Shown one piece after another: positions 7,439 through 16,029 of a DNA stretch of 64,000 nucleotides; position 1 is the stretch's first letter; each line of letters starts with the position of its first letter. The translations under genes were made by a program, and so were the position numbers. The notes beneath the pieces are model-generated. The model worked only from the letters and a program-made list of their open reading frames with translations. It was not told where the DNA came from and did no database searches. Location of the stretch: positions 62,001 through 126,000 of the forward strand of contig DASZVA010000003.1 in NCBI GenBank assembly GCA_035547395.1, read 5' to 3'. Source of the DNA: CALREJ01 sp035547395 (lineage in GTDB: Bacteria > Patescibacteriota > Gracilibacteria > Peribacterales > Peribacteraceae).

Positions 7439-8794
7439 ATGCACAGGTTGCGATCCGCACTGCTTCTCGGCTCCGTCTTTCTCGCGTTCGCTGTGCCGTT
7501 TTCGGCGGCAGCCGAGACCGCCTACAACGTCGACATCTCGCATCTGCAGTCATACGAGCAGCAGTACCTGAAAGCGAGCGAGGGCAATAAAGCCTATTAC
7601 CAGAATCTGATCGATCGTGAGACCCAAAACATCCGGTCGCAGCTGCAGGATCAGATCAACACGCTCGTGCAGCCGTCGTCCGGCAATCAGGTGCTCGAGC
7701 CCGGACAGGCCGTGCAGAACGAACGCAGCATAGTGGCGGATCTTGAGAGCCGCCTCAACGAAAGCACGGTTGATCTCAACATTCTCAAGAATGAAGAGCA
7801 GGTCTATACCGGTCAAAAGAGCGGGTCGGGCGTGTACATGACGACGACGTCCTATCCGGAGCTGCTCGCCAAGAAAGTCGTGCTCGAACAGCAGATCGAT
7901 CTGCTGACGTCCGCATTGTCCGCGCAGCAGGATCGTCTGCAGCAATTGGTGTCCACGCAGCAGAGCCAGAGCATGCAGGCGCTGTACATCGTGCTGTGGT
8001 ATCTCGCGATTATCTTTGCGGTGTTGTGGGGCGAGTATCTCATCCGGTCGTACGTGCTCGTGCGCATTCCGCAGAGGGGACTGCGTTATGCATTGTCCAA
8101 AATTTTCACGCTGCTCGTCTATATCAGCCTGCTCTTCTGGGTGATCCAGCGCATCTACACGTCGTATCCCGGACTGGGGACGGTGTTCGCGGTGATCGGC
8201 GCCGCACTGGTCTTCATGTTCCAGGATGTGATCAAGTCGCTGCTCGGATGGTTTACCTACAAAGGATCGATCCGGCTCGGCCAGCGTGTGACGCTCGGCG
8301 GCTACACGGGTGACGTGCTCGATATCGACATGCTCTTTACGACCATCCTGGTCGCACGTGCGCAGAACATGGATGATCCGTCGCAGGCGGGAAAGGTGGT
8401 GCGCGTGCCGAATCTGTTTTTGCTGACGGGGGCACTGCTCAACTGGAGCAGTACGTCCGACTTTGAGAGCGTCGAGATTCCCATCCGCATCGAAGACGGC
8501 CGTCAGTGGGAGGTTGCCCAGCGCATTCTTGAGGAGATTTTGCGCGAAGAGACGCTGCAATACGTGGAGGAGGCGCGGCGACAGATGCAGCGGCGCATGC
8601 GCGGTTTTTATCATTCGCAGGTCTCGCCCTCGCAGCGCGTGTACATGGATCTGCAGAATGACGGAAAGCTCCTGTTCCTGCTCTGCTTCCCCGCGCCGAT
8701 CGGACAGCGCAGAGTGGTGATGACCCGCATTCTGCAGCACATCATCAGGCGTTTCGATACCGAGAAGATCCGGTTGGGGGAGGAGAAGGGTTAG
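7439..8794 (+). CDS. MscS-type mechanosensitive channel with periplasmic coiled coil
   Basis: The 451-residue protein starts with a cleavable signal peptide (cut near AAAE, residue 25). A helical, Gln-rich extracytoplasmic region follows to about residue 180, and then membrane helices. The pore helix and beta domain carry MscS-family features: GAALVFMFQDVIKSLLGW, then IRLGQRVTLGGYTGDV and VRVPNLFLL. Such channels open on membrane tension to release solutes in osmotic downshock. The start at 7439 gives the signal peptide and sits 7 nt after a -10 box. The stop codon lies inside a TTAGGG repeat. Confidence 0.83.
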   Translation: MHRLRSALLLGSVFLAFAVPFSAAAETAYNVDISHLQSYEQQYLKASEGNKAYYQNLIDRETQNIRSQLQDQINTLVQPSSGNQVLEPGQAVQNERSIVADLESRLNESTVDLNILKNEEQVYTGQKSGSGVYMTTTSYPELLAKKVVLEQQIDLLTSALSAQQDRLQQLVSTQQSQSMQALYIVLWYLAIIFAVLWGEYLIRSYVLVRIPQRGLRYALSKIFTLLVYISLLFWVIQRIYTSYPGLGTVFAVIGAALVFMFQDVIKSLLGWFTYKGSIRLGQRVTLGGYTGDVLDIDMLFTTILVARAQNMDDPSQAGKVVRVPNLFLLTGALLNWSSTSDFESVEIPIRIEDGRQWEVAQRILEEILREETLQYVEEARRQMQRRMRGFYHSQVSPSQRVYMDLQNDGKLLFLLCFPAPIGQRRVVMTRILQHIIRRFDTEKIRLGEEKG

Positions 8795-8844
8795 GGTTGG
8801 GGTTAGGGTTGGGGTTGGGGTTAGGGTTAGGGTTAGGGTTAGGG
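8788..8844. repeat. telomere-like TTAGGG/TTGGGG tandem repeat
   Basis: About nine head-to-tail hexamers of TTAGGG and TTGGGG begin over the stop codon of the MscS gene. Shorter tracts of the same unit lie at 10104, 26301 and 35764. The G-rich strand could form a G-quadruplex. Confidence 0.9.
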
Positions 8845-8892
8845 AAGGAAGTCATTCCTGTGGGTTTTTGTGGACCTTGCACGCGCGATGCG

Positions 8893-8898
8893 TATACT
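8893..8898 (+). promoter_or_regulatory. -10 box, leaderless start
   Basis: TATACT ends 8 nt before the ATG at 8907. Confidence 0.5.
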
Positions 8899-8906
8899 GC
8901 GCCGCG

Positions 8907-9422
8907 ATGTTTCGCAGAACAGATCCCGCAGTGGTCCCTCCCATTGATCCGTACGATCCGAGCGGCACGGCGTTCGGCGAGCGATGCACCATCGACGGCA
9001 TCGACTGGGGTGTGCATCTGGGGGACGATCTTCGCGTGAAAGCGGGCACGCCGGTTCGTGCGGTCGCGGACGGCACGGTCGTCTATGCGCGTTTCATTCC
9101 GGGGTCGCCCGTCAAACGCAATTGGGGAGGCATCGTGATCGTCCGGCATCGCTTCAAAACCGGCACGCTCTATTCACTGTACGGACATATCGTCGATAAA
9201 CATATTACCGTCGGACAGCGCGTCAAGCAGGGGCAGGAAATCGGCGCGGTGGCCGAGAAATTAACCCCCCGAAACGGATGGTGGAGAGACGAGCACCTGC
9301 ACTTCGGGCTCTACCGCGGACCGTGGAACGGCAAAGTGCTTCCGGGTTTTTACCGAGAAGATCAGGAGCTCACGCGTCCCGAGTGGTGGCTGAATCCGGT
9401 GGAGGTGTTGAAAGTGGGGTAG
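8907..9422 (+). CDS. M23-family (LytM-like) peptidase domain protein
   Basis: This 171-residue protein is essentially one M23 metallopeptidase domain. It shows the zinc-site motif HLGDD near residue 35, the strand pattern GTPVRAVADGTVVYA, LYGHI near residue 92 and the catalytic HLHFGL near residue 131. Active members cut peptide cross-links in cell-wall peptidoglycan. No signal peptide is visible from this start, so export is unclear. The start at 8907 is favoured by the -10 box 8 nt upstream; an upstream frame extension lacks domain sequence. It converges on the V-ATPase operon. Confidence 0.8.
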   Translation: MFRRTDPAVVPPIDPYDPSGTAFGERCTIDGIDWGVHLGDDLRVKAGTPVRAVADGTVVYARFIPGSPVKRNWGGIVIVRHRFKTGTLYSLYGHIVDKHITVGQRVKQGQEIGAVAEKLTPRNGWWRDEHLHFGLYRGPWNGKVLPGFYREDQELTRPEWWLNPVEVLKVG

Positions 9423-9480
9423 GTTCCTCAACATACTAAACTTACTGAACCTACTGAACCTACTAAACCTACTAAACCTC
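9422..9480. repeat. short-period intergenic repeat (AACCTACT family)
   Basis: Six or so imperfect copies of an 8-9 bp unit (CTACTGAAC or CTACTAAAC) fill the junction of two convergent genes. An opposite copy (TAGGTTC) at the left end allows a hairpin with GAACCTA. Confidence 0.7.
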
Positions 9481-9481
9481 T

Positions 9482-10102
9482 TCAGGCCTCCATCCCCGCC
9501 TTAATCCTCATCGTCGAGATGATTCCCGCCCGCTCGGTTTCGTCCAGCTTCATCTTGATGTATTTCACGGTGTCCACGAGATCGGGGATCATCTTGTGCT
9601 CCAATGCATTGACGCGCCTTCGCGTGGTCTCGAGTTCGATGGCCATGTTCTCGGCCTGCTTCTCGATTTCCGCGAGCTTGATGAGCAATTCGAAGACACG
9701 GTCAAACGCCTCGATCGAGACGTCGAGAAGCGCATTTGTCTGGGGATAGCCGTACGTCTTGATGTCGCCCTCCTTGTGCAGCGTGAACGTCGGGATCTTC
9801 ACGCTCATGATGCTCTTGGTATCGACGCCGAGCAGAATCCGTGCCTGCGGGGACGAGAGGGCGTTCTGCATGTCGCCGTCGGTCATCCATGCCGACGCCT
9901 GCAGAAAGCTGCCGAACGCATTCTTCAATTCCGCCTCCACCTCCTCGCGCATGCGGCGCGCATCGCGGATGATGAGCATGAACTGTTGCATGAGTCCGTC
10001 CTGCTTGTCCTTGAGCAGTTTATGGCCTCGCTTCGCCGCAACGGTGCGGCGCTTGAGGTCCATGAGGGCCATACGGGTGGGATTAACGTTGAGAAGGGAC
10101 AT
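9482..10102 (-). CDS. ntpD: V-type ATPase subunit D (central stalk)
   Basis: The 206-residue protein matches subunit D, the coiled-coil shaft that turns inside the A3B3 ring. The N-terminus has the family pattern NPTRMALMDLKRRTVAAKRG and KLLKDKQDGL. The C-terminal helix carries TTRRRVNALEHKMIPDL, also conserved. It is the last gene of the nine-gene minus-strand operon, following ntpB after a 71-nt gap that holds another TTAGGG-type tract. Length is normal for the family. Confidence 0.95.
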   Translation of the reverse strand: MSLLNVNPTRMALMDLKRRTVAAKRGHKLLKDKQDGLMQQFMLIIRDARRMREEVEAELKNAFGSFLQASAWMTDGDMQNALSSPQARILLGVDTKSIMSVKIPTFTLHKEGDIKTYGYPQTNALLDVSIEAFDRVFELLIKLAEIEKQAENMAIELETTRRRVNALEHKMIPDLVDTVKYIKMKLDETERAGIISTMRIKAGMEA

Positions 10103-10103
10103 G

Positions 10104-10130
10104 GAGGGTTAGGGTTGGGGTTGGGGTTGC
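10104..10130. repeat. short TTAGGG/TTGGGG tract
   Basis: Three to four hexamers lie directly upstream of ntpD, within the operon. Confidence 0.75.
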
Positions 10131-10173
10131 CGTGTAGAGACGTGCGAATCGCACGTCTCTACCGAGTGCGGAA

Positions 10174-11598
<1,425 letters not shown>

Positions 11599-11602
11599 AG
11601 AG

Positions 11603-11637
11603 AGAATTGAAAATGGAAAATGGAAAATTGAAAATGC
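11603..11637. repeat. short-period intergenic repeat (GAAAATT family)
   Basis: Four copies of GAAAATK-type units lie between ntpA and ntpB inside the operon. Confidence 0.7.
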
Positions 11638-11638
11638 A

Positions 11639-13429
11639 TTACGCGGCGACGGCATGCAGCGATTCAACATCGCGGCGGATCTGCTGCTCGATCGCGTCAA
11701 AATCGCTCATCTGTTCCTCCGGGATCAGGTGGGCGGAGCTGATCTTCTCGTGGCTGGGAAGATCCCTGAGCTGCTGGAGCGAGAAGTCCTCCTGCTCCGT
11801 GAGCGTGAGACCTGCGTCCATGAAGGTGAGGATCAATTTCAGGATGCGGTATTGCTTCTGGAGCGACGTGTACGCGTCGGCCGGATCGAAGGCGTTCTGG
11901 AAGAGGAAGTCCTCGCGGATCATCTTGGCGACCTCGAGCGTGAGCTGCTCCCTGGGCGACAGCGAATCCATGCCGACGAGGCGCACGATTTCCTCGAGCT
12001 TGCTCTCGTCCTGCAGGATCTTCATGGCGCGCTCGCGGTTTGCCGAGAAGTCCGGCGCGATCTCCTTGTCGAAGTAGCCGGCCAGGTTCTCGGCGTAGAG
12101 CGAGTAACTCTGCAGCCAGTTGATGGCGGGGAAGTGGCGCTTGTAGGCGAGCTTGGCGTCCAGCGCCCAGAAGACCTTGGTGACGCGCAGCGTGTTCTGG
12201 GTGACCGGTTCGCTGAAGTCTCCGCCGGCCGGCGACACGGCGCCGATCACGGAGAGCGAGCCCTGGCGGTCGTTTGATCCCAGACATTTCACGCGGCCCG
12301 CGCGTTCGTAGAAGCCCGCGGTGCGGGATCCCAGGTAAGCGGGGTAGCCTTCCTCGCCCGGCATTTCCTCCAGGCGGCCGGACATTTCGCGCATGGCTTC
12401 CGCCCAGCGCGAGGTGGAGTCGGCCATGAGAGCGACGTCGTATCCCATGTCGCGGTAGTACTCGGCGATCGTGATGCCCGTGTAGACCGACGCCTCGCGG
12501 GCGGCCACCGGCATGTTCGACGTGTTTGCGATGAGCACCGTGCGCTTCATGAGCGGTTCGCCGGTGTTCGGGTCGATCAGGTGGGGGAATTCACTGAGCA
12601 CTTCCGTCATCTCGTTGCCGCGCTCGCCGCAGCCGATGTAGACGATCACCTGCGCGGAGCAGTACTTGGCCAGACCCGTCTGCGTCACGGTCTTGCCGGC
12701 GCCGAACGGACCAGGGATCGCACCCGCGCCGCCCTTGGCGATGGGGAAGAGCGTGTCGAGGATGCGCATGCCGGTCGCGAGCGGCACGTTGGCCGCGATC
12801 TTGTCCTTGACCGGACGCGGAATGCGGATGGGCCAGCGCTGAAGCATGGCAACCTCGATCGCCTTGTCGTGTCCGTGCTTCTTCGCTTCCTCATCGGGCT
12901 CGATCACGGCGATCGTCTCTTCGATCGTATGCGATCCGCTCTTGATCTCCTTCACCGTTCCGCTGACGCCGCGCGGCACCATGACTTTGTGCTCGATGAG
13001 CGTGGTCTCCGGCACGGTGCCGAGAATATCGCCAGCCGTGACGGTGTCGCCTTTTTTGGCAACCGGCGTGAAGTCCCATTTCTTCGTGCGGTCCAAGCTC
13101 GGCACGTCGACGCCGCGCGCGATGTAGGGGCTCTTCGATGCCTTCTCGATCAGCTCCAGCGGGCGCTGGATACCGTCGAAGATGGAGGTGAGGATGCCCG
13201 GAGCAAGCTCCACCGAGAGTGTCTCGCCCGTGCGTTCCACGGGCTCGCCCGGTCCGATGCCGGAGGTTTCCTCGTAGACCTGGATACTGGCTTCGTCCCC
13301 CTTGAGTTCGATGACTTCGCCGACGAGGCGTTCCTTACTGACGCGCACGACTTCGAACATTTTCGCGGTACTCATGCCGCTTGCGACGACCAGCGGACCG
13401 GCGACCTTGGTGATGACTGCTTTGGACAT
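11639..13429 (-). CDS. ntpA: V-type ATPase catalytic subunit A
   Basis: This is the catalytic A subunit, of normal length at 596 residues. The N-terminal beta barrel starts AVITKVAGPLVVA. The non-homologous bulge region follows, including WDFTPVAKKGDTVTAGD. The Walker A motif is GPFGAGKT near residue 240, with Ala where most relatives have Ser. Further on are YIGCGERGNEM and MADSTSRWAEAMREMSGRLEEM. It hydrolyses or makes ATP in the soluble V1 head. It follows ntpG after a 37-nt gap and precedes ntpB. Confidence 0.97.
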   Translation of the reverse strand: MSKAVITKVAGPLVVASGMSTAKMFEVVRVSKERLVGEVIELKGDEASIQVYEETSGIGPGEPVERTGETLSVELAPGILTSIFDGIQRPLELIEKASKSPYIARGVDVPSLDRTKKWDFTPVAKKGDTVTAGDILGTVPETTLIEHKVMVPRGVSGTVKEIKSGSHTIEETIAVIEPDEEAKKHGHDKAIEVAMLQRWPIRIPRPVKDKIAANVPLATGMRILDTLFPIAKGGAGAIPGPFGAGKTVTQTGLAKYCSAQVIVYIGCGERGNEMTEVLSEFPHLIDPNTGEPLMKRTVLIANTSNMPVAAREASVYTGITIAEYYRDMGYDVALMADSTSRWAEAMREMSGRLEEMPGEEGYPAYLGSRTAGFYERAGRVKCLGSNDRQGSLSVIGAVSPAGGDFSEPVTQNTLRVTKVFWALDAKLAYKRHFPAINWLQSYSLYAENLAGYFDKEIAPDFSANRERAMKILQDESKLEEIVRLVGMDSLSPREQLTLEVAKMIREDFLFQNAFDPADAYTSLQKQYRILKLILTFMDAGLTLTEQEDFSLQQLRDLPSHEKISSAHLIPEEQMSDFDAIEQQIRRDVESLHAVAA

Positions 13430-13466
13430 AGGAGAGAATTGAAAATTAAAAAAGAAAAATTGAAAA

Positions 13467-13823
13467 TTACTGAAGGATGTCCGAACCGACGGCGCGCTCC
13501 ACGATCTGCTTGAGGCGCTTCATGCCGAAGTTCTCGTCGGAGGTCTGCGACGGCAGGGGGATGATAGCGGGAAGATGCCCTCGAGCGAGTTTCTTCTGAT
13601 CTTCGGAAGAAATGCCGCTCAAGAGATCCTCGGCTACGAACACGATGCCGTAGGTGTTGCGCTCGCGGCCCGTCGATTCGTCGGCCGTCATGGTGCGCTT
13701 GAGCGCGATCAGAGCGCCGGCAGCTTCCTGCACCGAAAATGCGGGCACGACGTCCGCGCCGAGCAGCGCGAATCCCGCAACTGCTTCCCGGGGGCCGACG
13801 ACGGCGATGCGATAGGTGCTCAC
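13467..13823 (-). CDS. ntpG: V-type ATPase subunit F (central stalk)
   Basis: The 118-residue product has the small Rossmann-like fold of subunit F: STYRIAVVGPREAVAGFALLGA at the start, GIVFVAEDLL in the middle and a C-terminal helix. It binds subunit D in the rotating stalk. The start is taken as GTG at 13823 because this codon overlaps the stop of ntpC in a GTGA arrangement typical of translational coupling; the longer frame upstream runs into ntpC and has no family sequence. It is named ntpG by the Enterococcus gene order. Confidence 0.85.
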   Translation of the reverse strand: MSTYRIAVVGPREAVAGFALLGADVVPAFSVQEAAGALIALKRTMTADESTGRERNTYGIVFVAEDLLSGISSEDQKKLARGHLPAIIPLPSQTSDENFGMKRLKQIVERAVGSDILQ

Positions 13824-14836
13824 GATGCGTAATGGGTGGGAGACAAAAACGGAGGAAGGATCGCCTTGATCTGCTGCGGGCTGAGGCGGTTCCGTTTGCC
13901 GATGAGCAGTACCCGAAGGTAGCTGATCTGCGAGAGCGCGGTGGCTGCGAAGGCAAAGAGCGGTTCTTGCCCAAGCGGTACGTTCCACATGTCGTCGATC
14001 GCGGACGCTTCGATGTCGCGCAGGACGCGCTCAAAGCGGTTGGCGTCGAACCGGGGCGATTCCAGAATATCAGCGAGCTGATATGAGAAGCCCGTGCGCC
14101 GCAGAGCGGCTGCCGTCCGGCGGATGTTTCCCGCAAGCAGCGCCGGCGGCAGTGTGCCACCGGCCAGCAGATGCGGCAGCGTGTCGGTTTCCTTGTTCTC
14201 GGAGAGCCGGTGTGCCGTGCGGATGTTTTGCAGATCGATGCGTTTTTTGACGAAGCGCAGAATCAGCGTGCTGCGCGATCCGCGCGCGAGTGCCAGGCTG
14301 AGATCGGCAAAGAGTTGCGCGACGCGCATGTCGATCTCGCGCGGGGTAAGGTCTTTCGCGTTGCGGATGCTTTGGATTCCGTGTGTCAGTTGCTTGGGCA
14401 ACAGTCCGTCGTCGCGGTCTTCTTCGATGAGCCGGCGCAGCGCCTCCGGCGGAAACGCATGCAGGCGGTCGGTTGGTTCCACGCTGATCTCGGACGTGAG
14501 TCCGTGCAGCTTTTTCAGCAGATACGCGGTCAGCGGAATATCGCCTTCCATCCAGAGAATATCGAAGGCCGTCTGTTTCCCGGCGGGCGTCATGGAGATC
14601 ACTTCCTCTCTGATCCAGTCGGTCAGCGCCGCCAGCACGCTGGCATTGTCCGTCTGCGCGCGATCGATTCCCTGCGTCATTTTCAGTTCCGCGATCACGC
14701 GCTCCAGTTCGGCGATATCGTGCGTGCCGAGCAGATGATCGATATCCGTCTGAACCATGAGCGACTGCAGCAGCACGCCCGTGCGCCCGTGCGCGAAGGC
14801 GAAGTGCTGGCCGATAGCGGGAGGAGCGTGCAGCAT
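13820..14836 (-). CDS. ntpC: V-type ATPase subunit C (d-type, central stalk socket)
   Basis: The 338-residue helical protein matches subunit C/AC39, the cone that couples the central stalk to the membrane ring. It shows the typical threefold repeat of helical bundles and the N-terminal phrase FAFAHGRTGVLLQSLM. The start at 14836 leaves 1 nt after the stop of ntpE; an ATG upstream would overlap ntpE and adds unrelated residues. It overlaps ntpG by 4 nt. Similarity is weaker than for A and B, as is normal for this subunit, but the operon position makes the call firm. Confidence 0.85.
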   Translation of the reverse strand: MLHAPPAIGQHFAFAHGRTGVLLQSLMVQTDIDHLLGTHDIAELERVIAELKMTQGIDRAQTDNASVLAALTDWIREEVISMTPAGKQTAFDILWMEGDIPLTAYLLKKLHGLTSEISVEPTDRLHAFPPEALRRLIEEDRDDGLLPKQLTHGIQSIRNAKDLTPREIDMRVAQLFADLSLALARGSRSTLILRFVKKRIDLQNIRTAHRLSENKETDTLPHLLAGGTLPPALLAGNIRRTAAALRRTGFSYQLADILESPRFDANRFERVLRDIEASAIDDMWNVPLGQEPLFAFAATALSQISYLRVLLIGKRNRLSPQQIKAILPPFLSPTHYAS

Positions 14837-14837
14837 A

Positions 14838-15389
14838 TCAGGCAAAGAGCTTCTGAGCGGTGTCGACTTCAGTGGCGGGACGAAGCACGTCCTGCACCAG
14901 ACGGTCGTACGAGAAGGATTCTTCTTTCGTGGAGGATTCAAAAATGAAGCCGCCCCGGATGTCGGCGGGCGTGCCGATGTCGAAGCGGTCCGCTGCGAGT
15001 TTTTTCAGGATCTCCGCATGTGCCGGCGCCGGATGAATCACGCCTTTTTCTGTGATTCCCGCCAGGCAGCGGCCGAGCAGTTGTTCCGTTTCGGCCTTGG
15101 GGAGCTTGAGGAGATCTTCCAGGACCGCGTCGTAGACGGCATCGAGCATCTCGCGCTTTTTGGCAAGCACCGTGTTTCTACGATCCACCGCGACATGCGT
15201 TTCGACGCGTGATTTCATGCGGTCCTTGCGCGCGGCGGTTGCGGCGTCGATTTCATCTTTCTTCGCCGCGATCCGGCTCTTGTAGGCGGCATGCAGTTCC
15301 GCGAGACGCTTTTCATGCGCGTTCGAAGCGTCAGCGATGCGCAGCTCCGCCTCTTTCTTGATTGCCGCGAGAATGTCTTTGAGTGCCAT
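14838..15389 (-). CDS. ntpE: V-type ATPase subunit E (peripheral stalk)
   Basis: The 183-residue protein has a long charged N-terminal helix (ILAAIKKEAELRIADASNAHEKRL) and a C-terminal globular domain, as in subunit E. With the F (G/H-type) subunit it forms the outer stalk that stops the head from turning. It lies between ntpK and ntpC. Confidence 0.88.
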   Translation of the reverse strand: MALKDILAAIKKEAELRIADASNAHEKRLAELHAAYKSRIAAKKDEIDAATAARKDRMKSRVETHVAVDRRNTVLAKKREMLDAVYDAVLEDLLKLPKAETEQLLGRCLAGITEKGVIHPAPAHAEILKKLAADRFDIGTPADIRGGFIFESSTKEESFSYDRLVQDVLRPATEVDTAQKLFA

Positions 15390-15410
15390 GGAAAGAAGGA
15401 AAAAGAAGCA

Positions 15411-15992
15411 TTAACCGGCGATCGACGCGCGGAATGAGTTCAACATGAAGAACGAAATCAGGAATCCGAGAAGGGCGTACGTTTCGACGAGAGCGGCCAT
15501 GGTGATGACGCGGCCCGTGAGCTTTCCGTCCTTGGCGAGCATGTGCATGCCGGCCGTACAGACCTTGGCCTGATAGATGGCGGACGTGATGCAGGTGATG
15601 GTCACCGGCAGGAACGCCGCGAACAGAATCCAGCCCTGGCTGGCGTCAATGGGCGTCTTGCCCGAAATCACCGCCGCGTAGTTGAAGATGAAGAGCAGCG
15701 AGATAACCATGCCGTAGAGTCCCTGCGAACCCGGGAGCACTTCGAGCGTAATGACGCGGCCCGCGAGGTCGGGCTTTTCCGTCAGGAGTCCGGCACCCGC
15801 CTGTCCGACCATGCTGACGCCGAGGATCGACCCCAGCGACGGAAGAATAGTGGCCATGCCGGCGCCGACGAAGGCGATAATCATGCCCCACAGAGGAGCG
15901 GAGGTTGCGACAGCCGCCGTCGGCGTCTGTGCGAATGCGGCCGCGGGCACCGCGAGTGCGAGGGCCGTGATGAGAGGGGTAATCTTTCTCAT
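15411..15992 (-). CDS. ntpK: V-type ATPase rotor subunit K with sodium-type ligands
   Basis: The 193-residue product has a signal-peptide-like N-terminus (cut site AFA-Q near residue 21) and then four membrane helices in two hairpins. Residues matching the Na+ site of the Enterococcus hirae ring are present: Leu86, Ser89 (Thr in E. hirae), Gln90 in LPGSQGLYG, Gln141 in AIYQAKV, and the ion-carrying Glu170 in LVETYALLG. Only the second hairpin has the acidic residue, as in 16-kDa type subunits. Ten such chains would make the membrane ring. The start at 15992 gives the signal peptide; the longer frame is low complexity. Confidence 0.93.
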   Translation of the reverse strand: MRKITPLITALALAVPAAAFAQTPTAAVATSAPLWGMIIAFVGAGMATILPSLGSILGVSMVGQAGAGLLTEKPDLAGRVITLEVLPGSQGLYGMVISLLFIFNYAAVISGKTPIDASQGWILFAAFLPVTITCITSAIYQAKVCTAGMHMLAKDGKLTGRVITMAALVETYALLGFLISFFMLNSFRASIAG

Positions 15993-16029
15993 ACGAAGAA
16001 AAGGAAGGGGATAGGAAGAAATAAATGAC

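Noticed and set aside
7550..8740. 396-codon open frame antisense to the MscS gene
   Set aside because: The product is rich in His, Arg and Asp, a typical mirror of a GC-rich gene, while the plus strand has a signal peptide and MscS motifs.
8788..8844. TTAGGG repeats as a sign of eukaryotic contamination or a chromosome end
   Set aside because: Bacterial genes run up to both sides and the same unit recurs in short tracts at other bacterial loci in the window.
9422..9480. Possible CRISPR array in the tandem repeats
   Set aside because: Units are 8-9 bp without unique spacers, and no cas gene is present.
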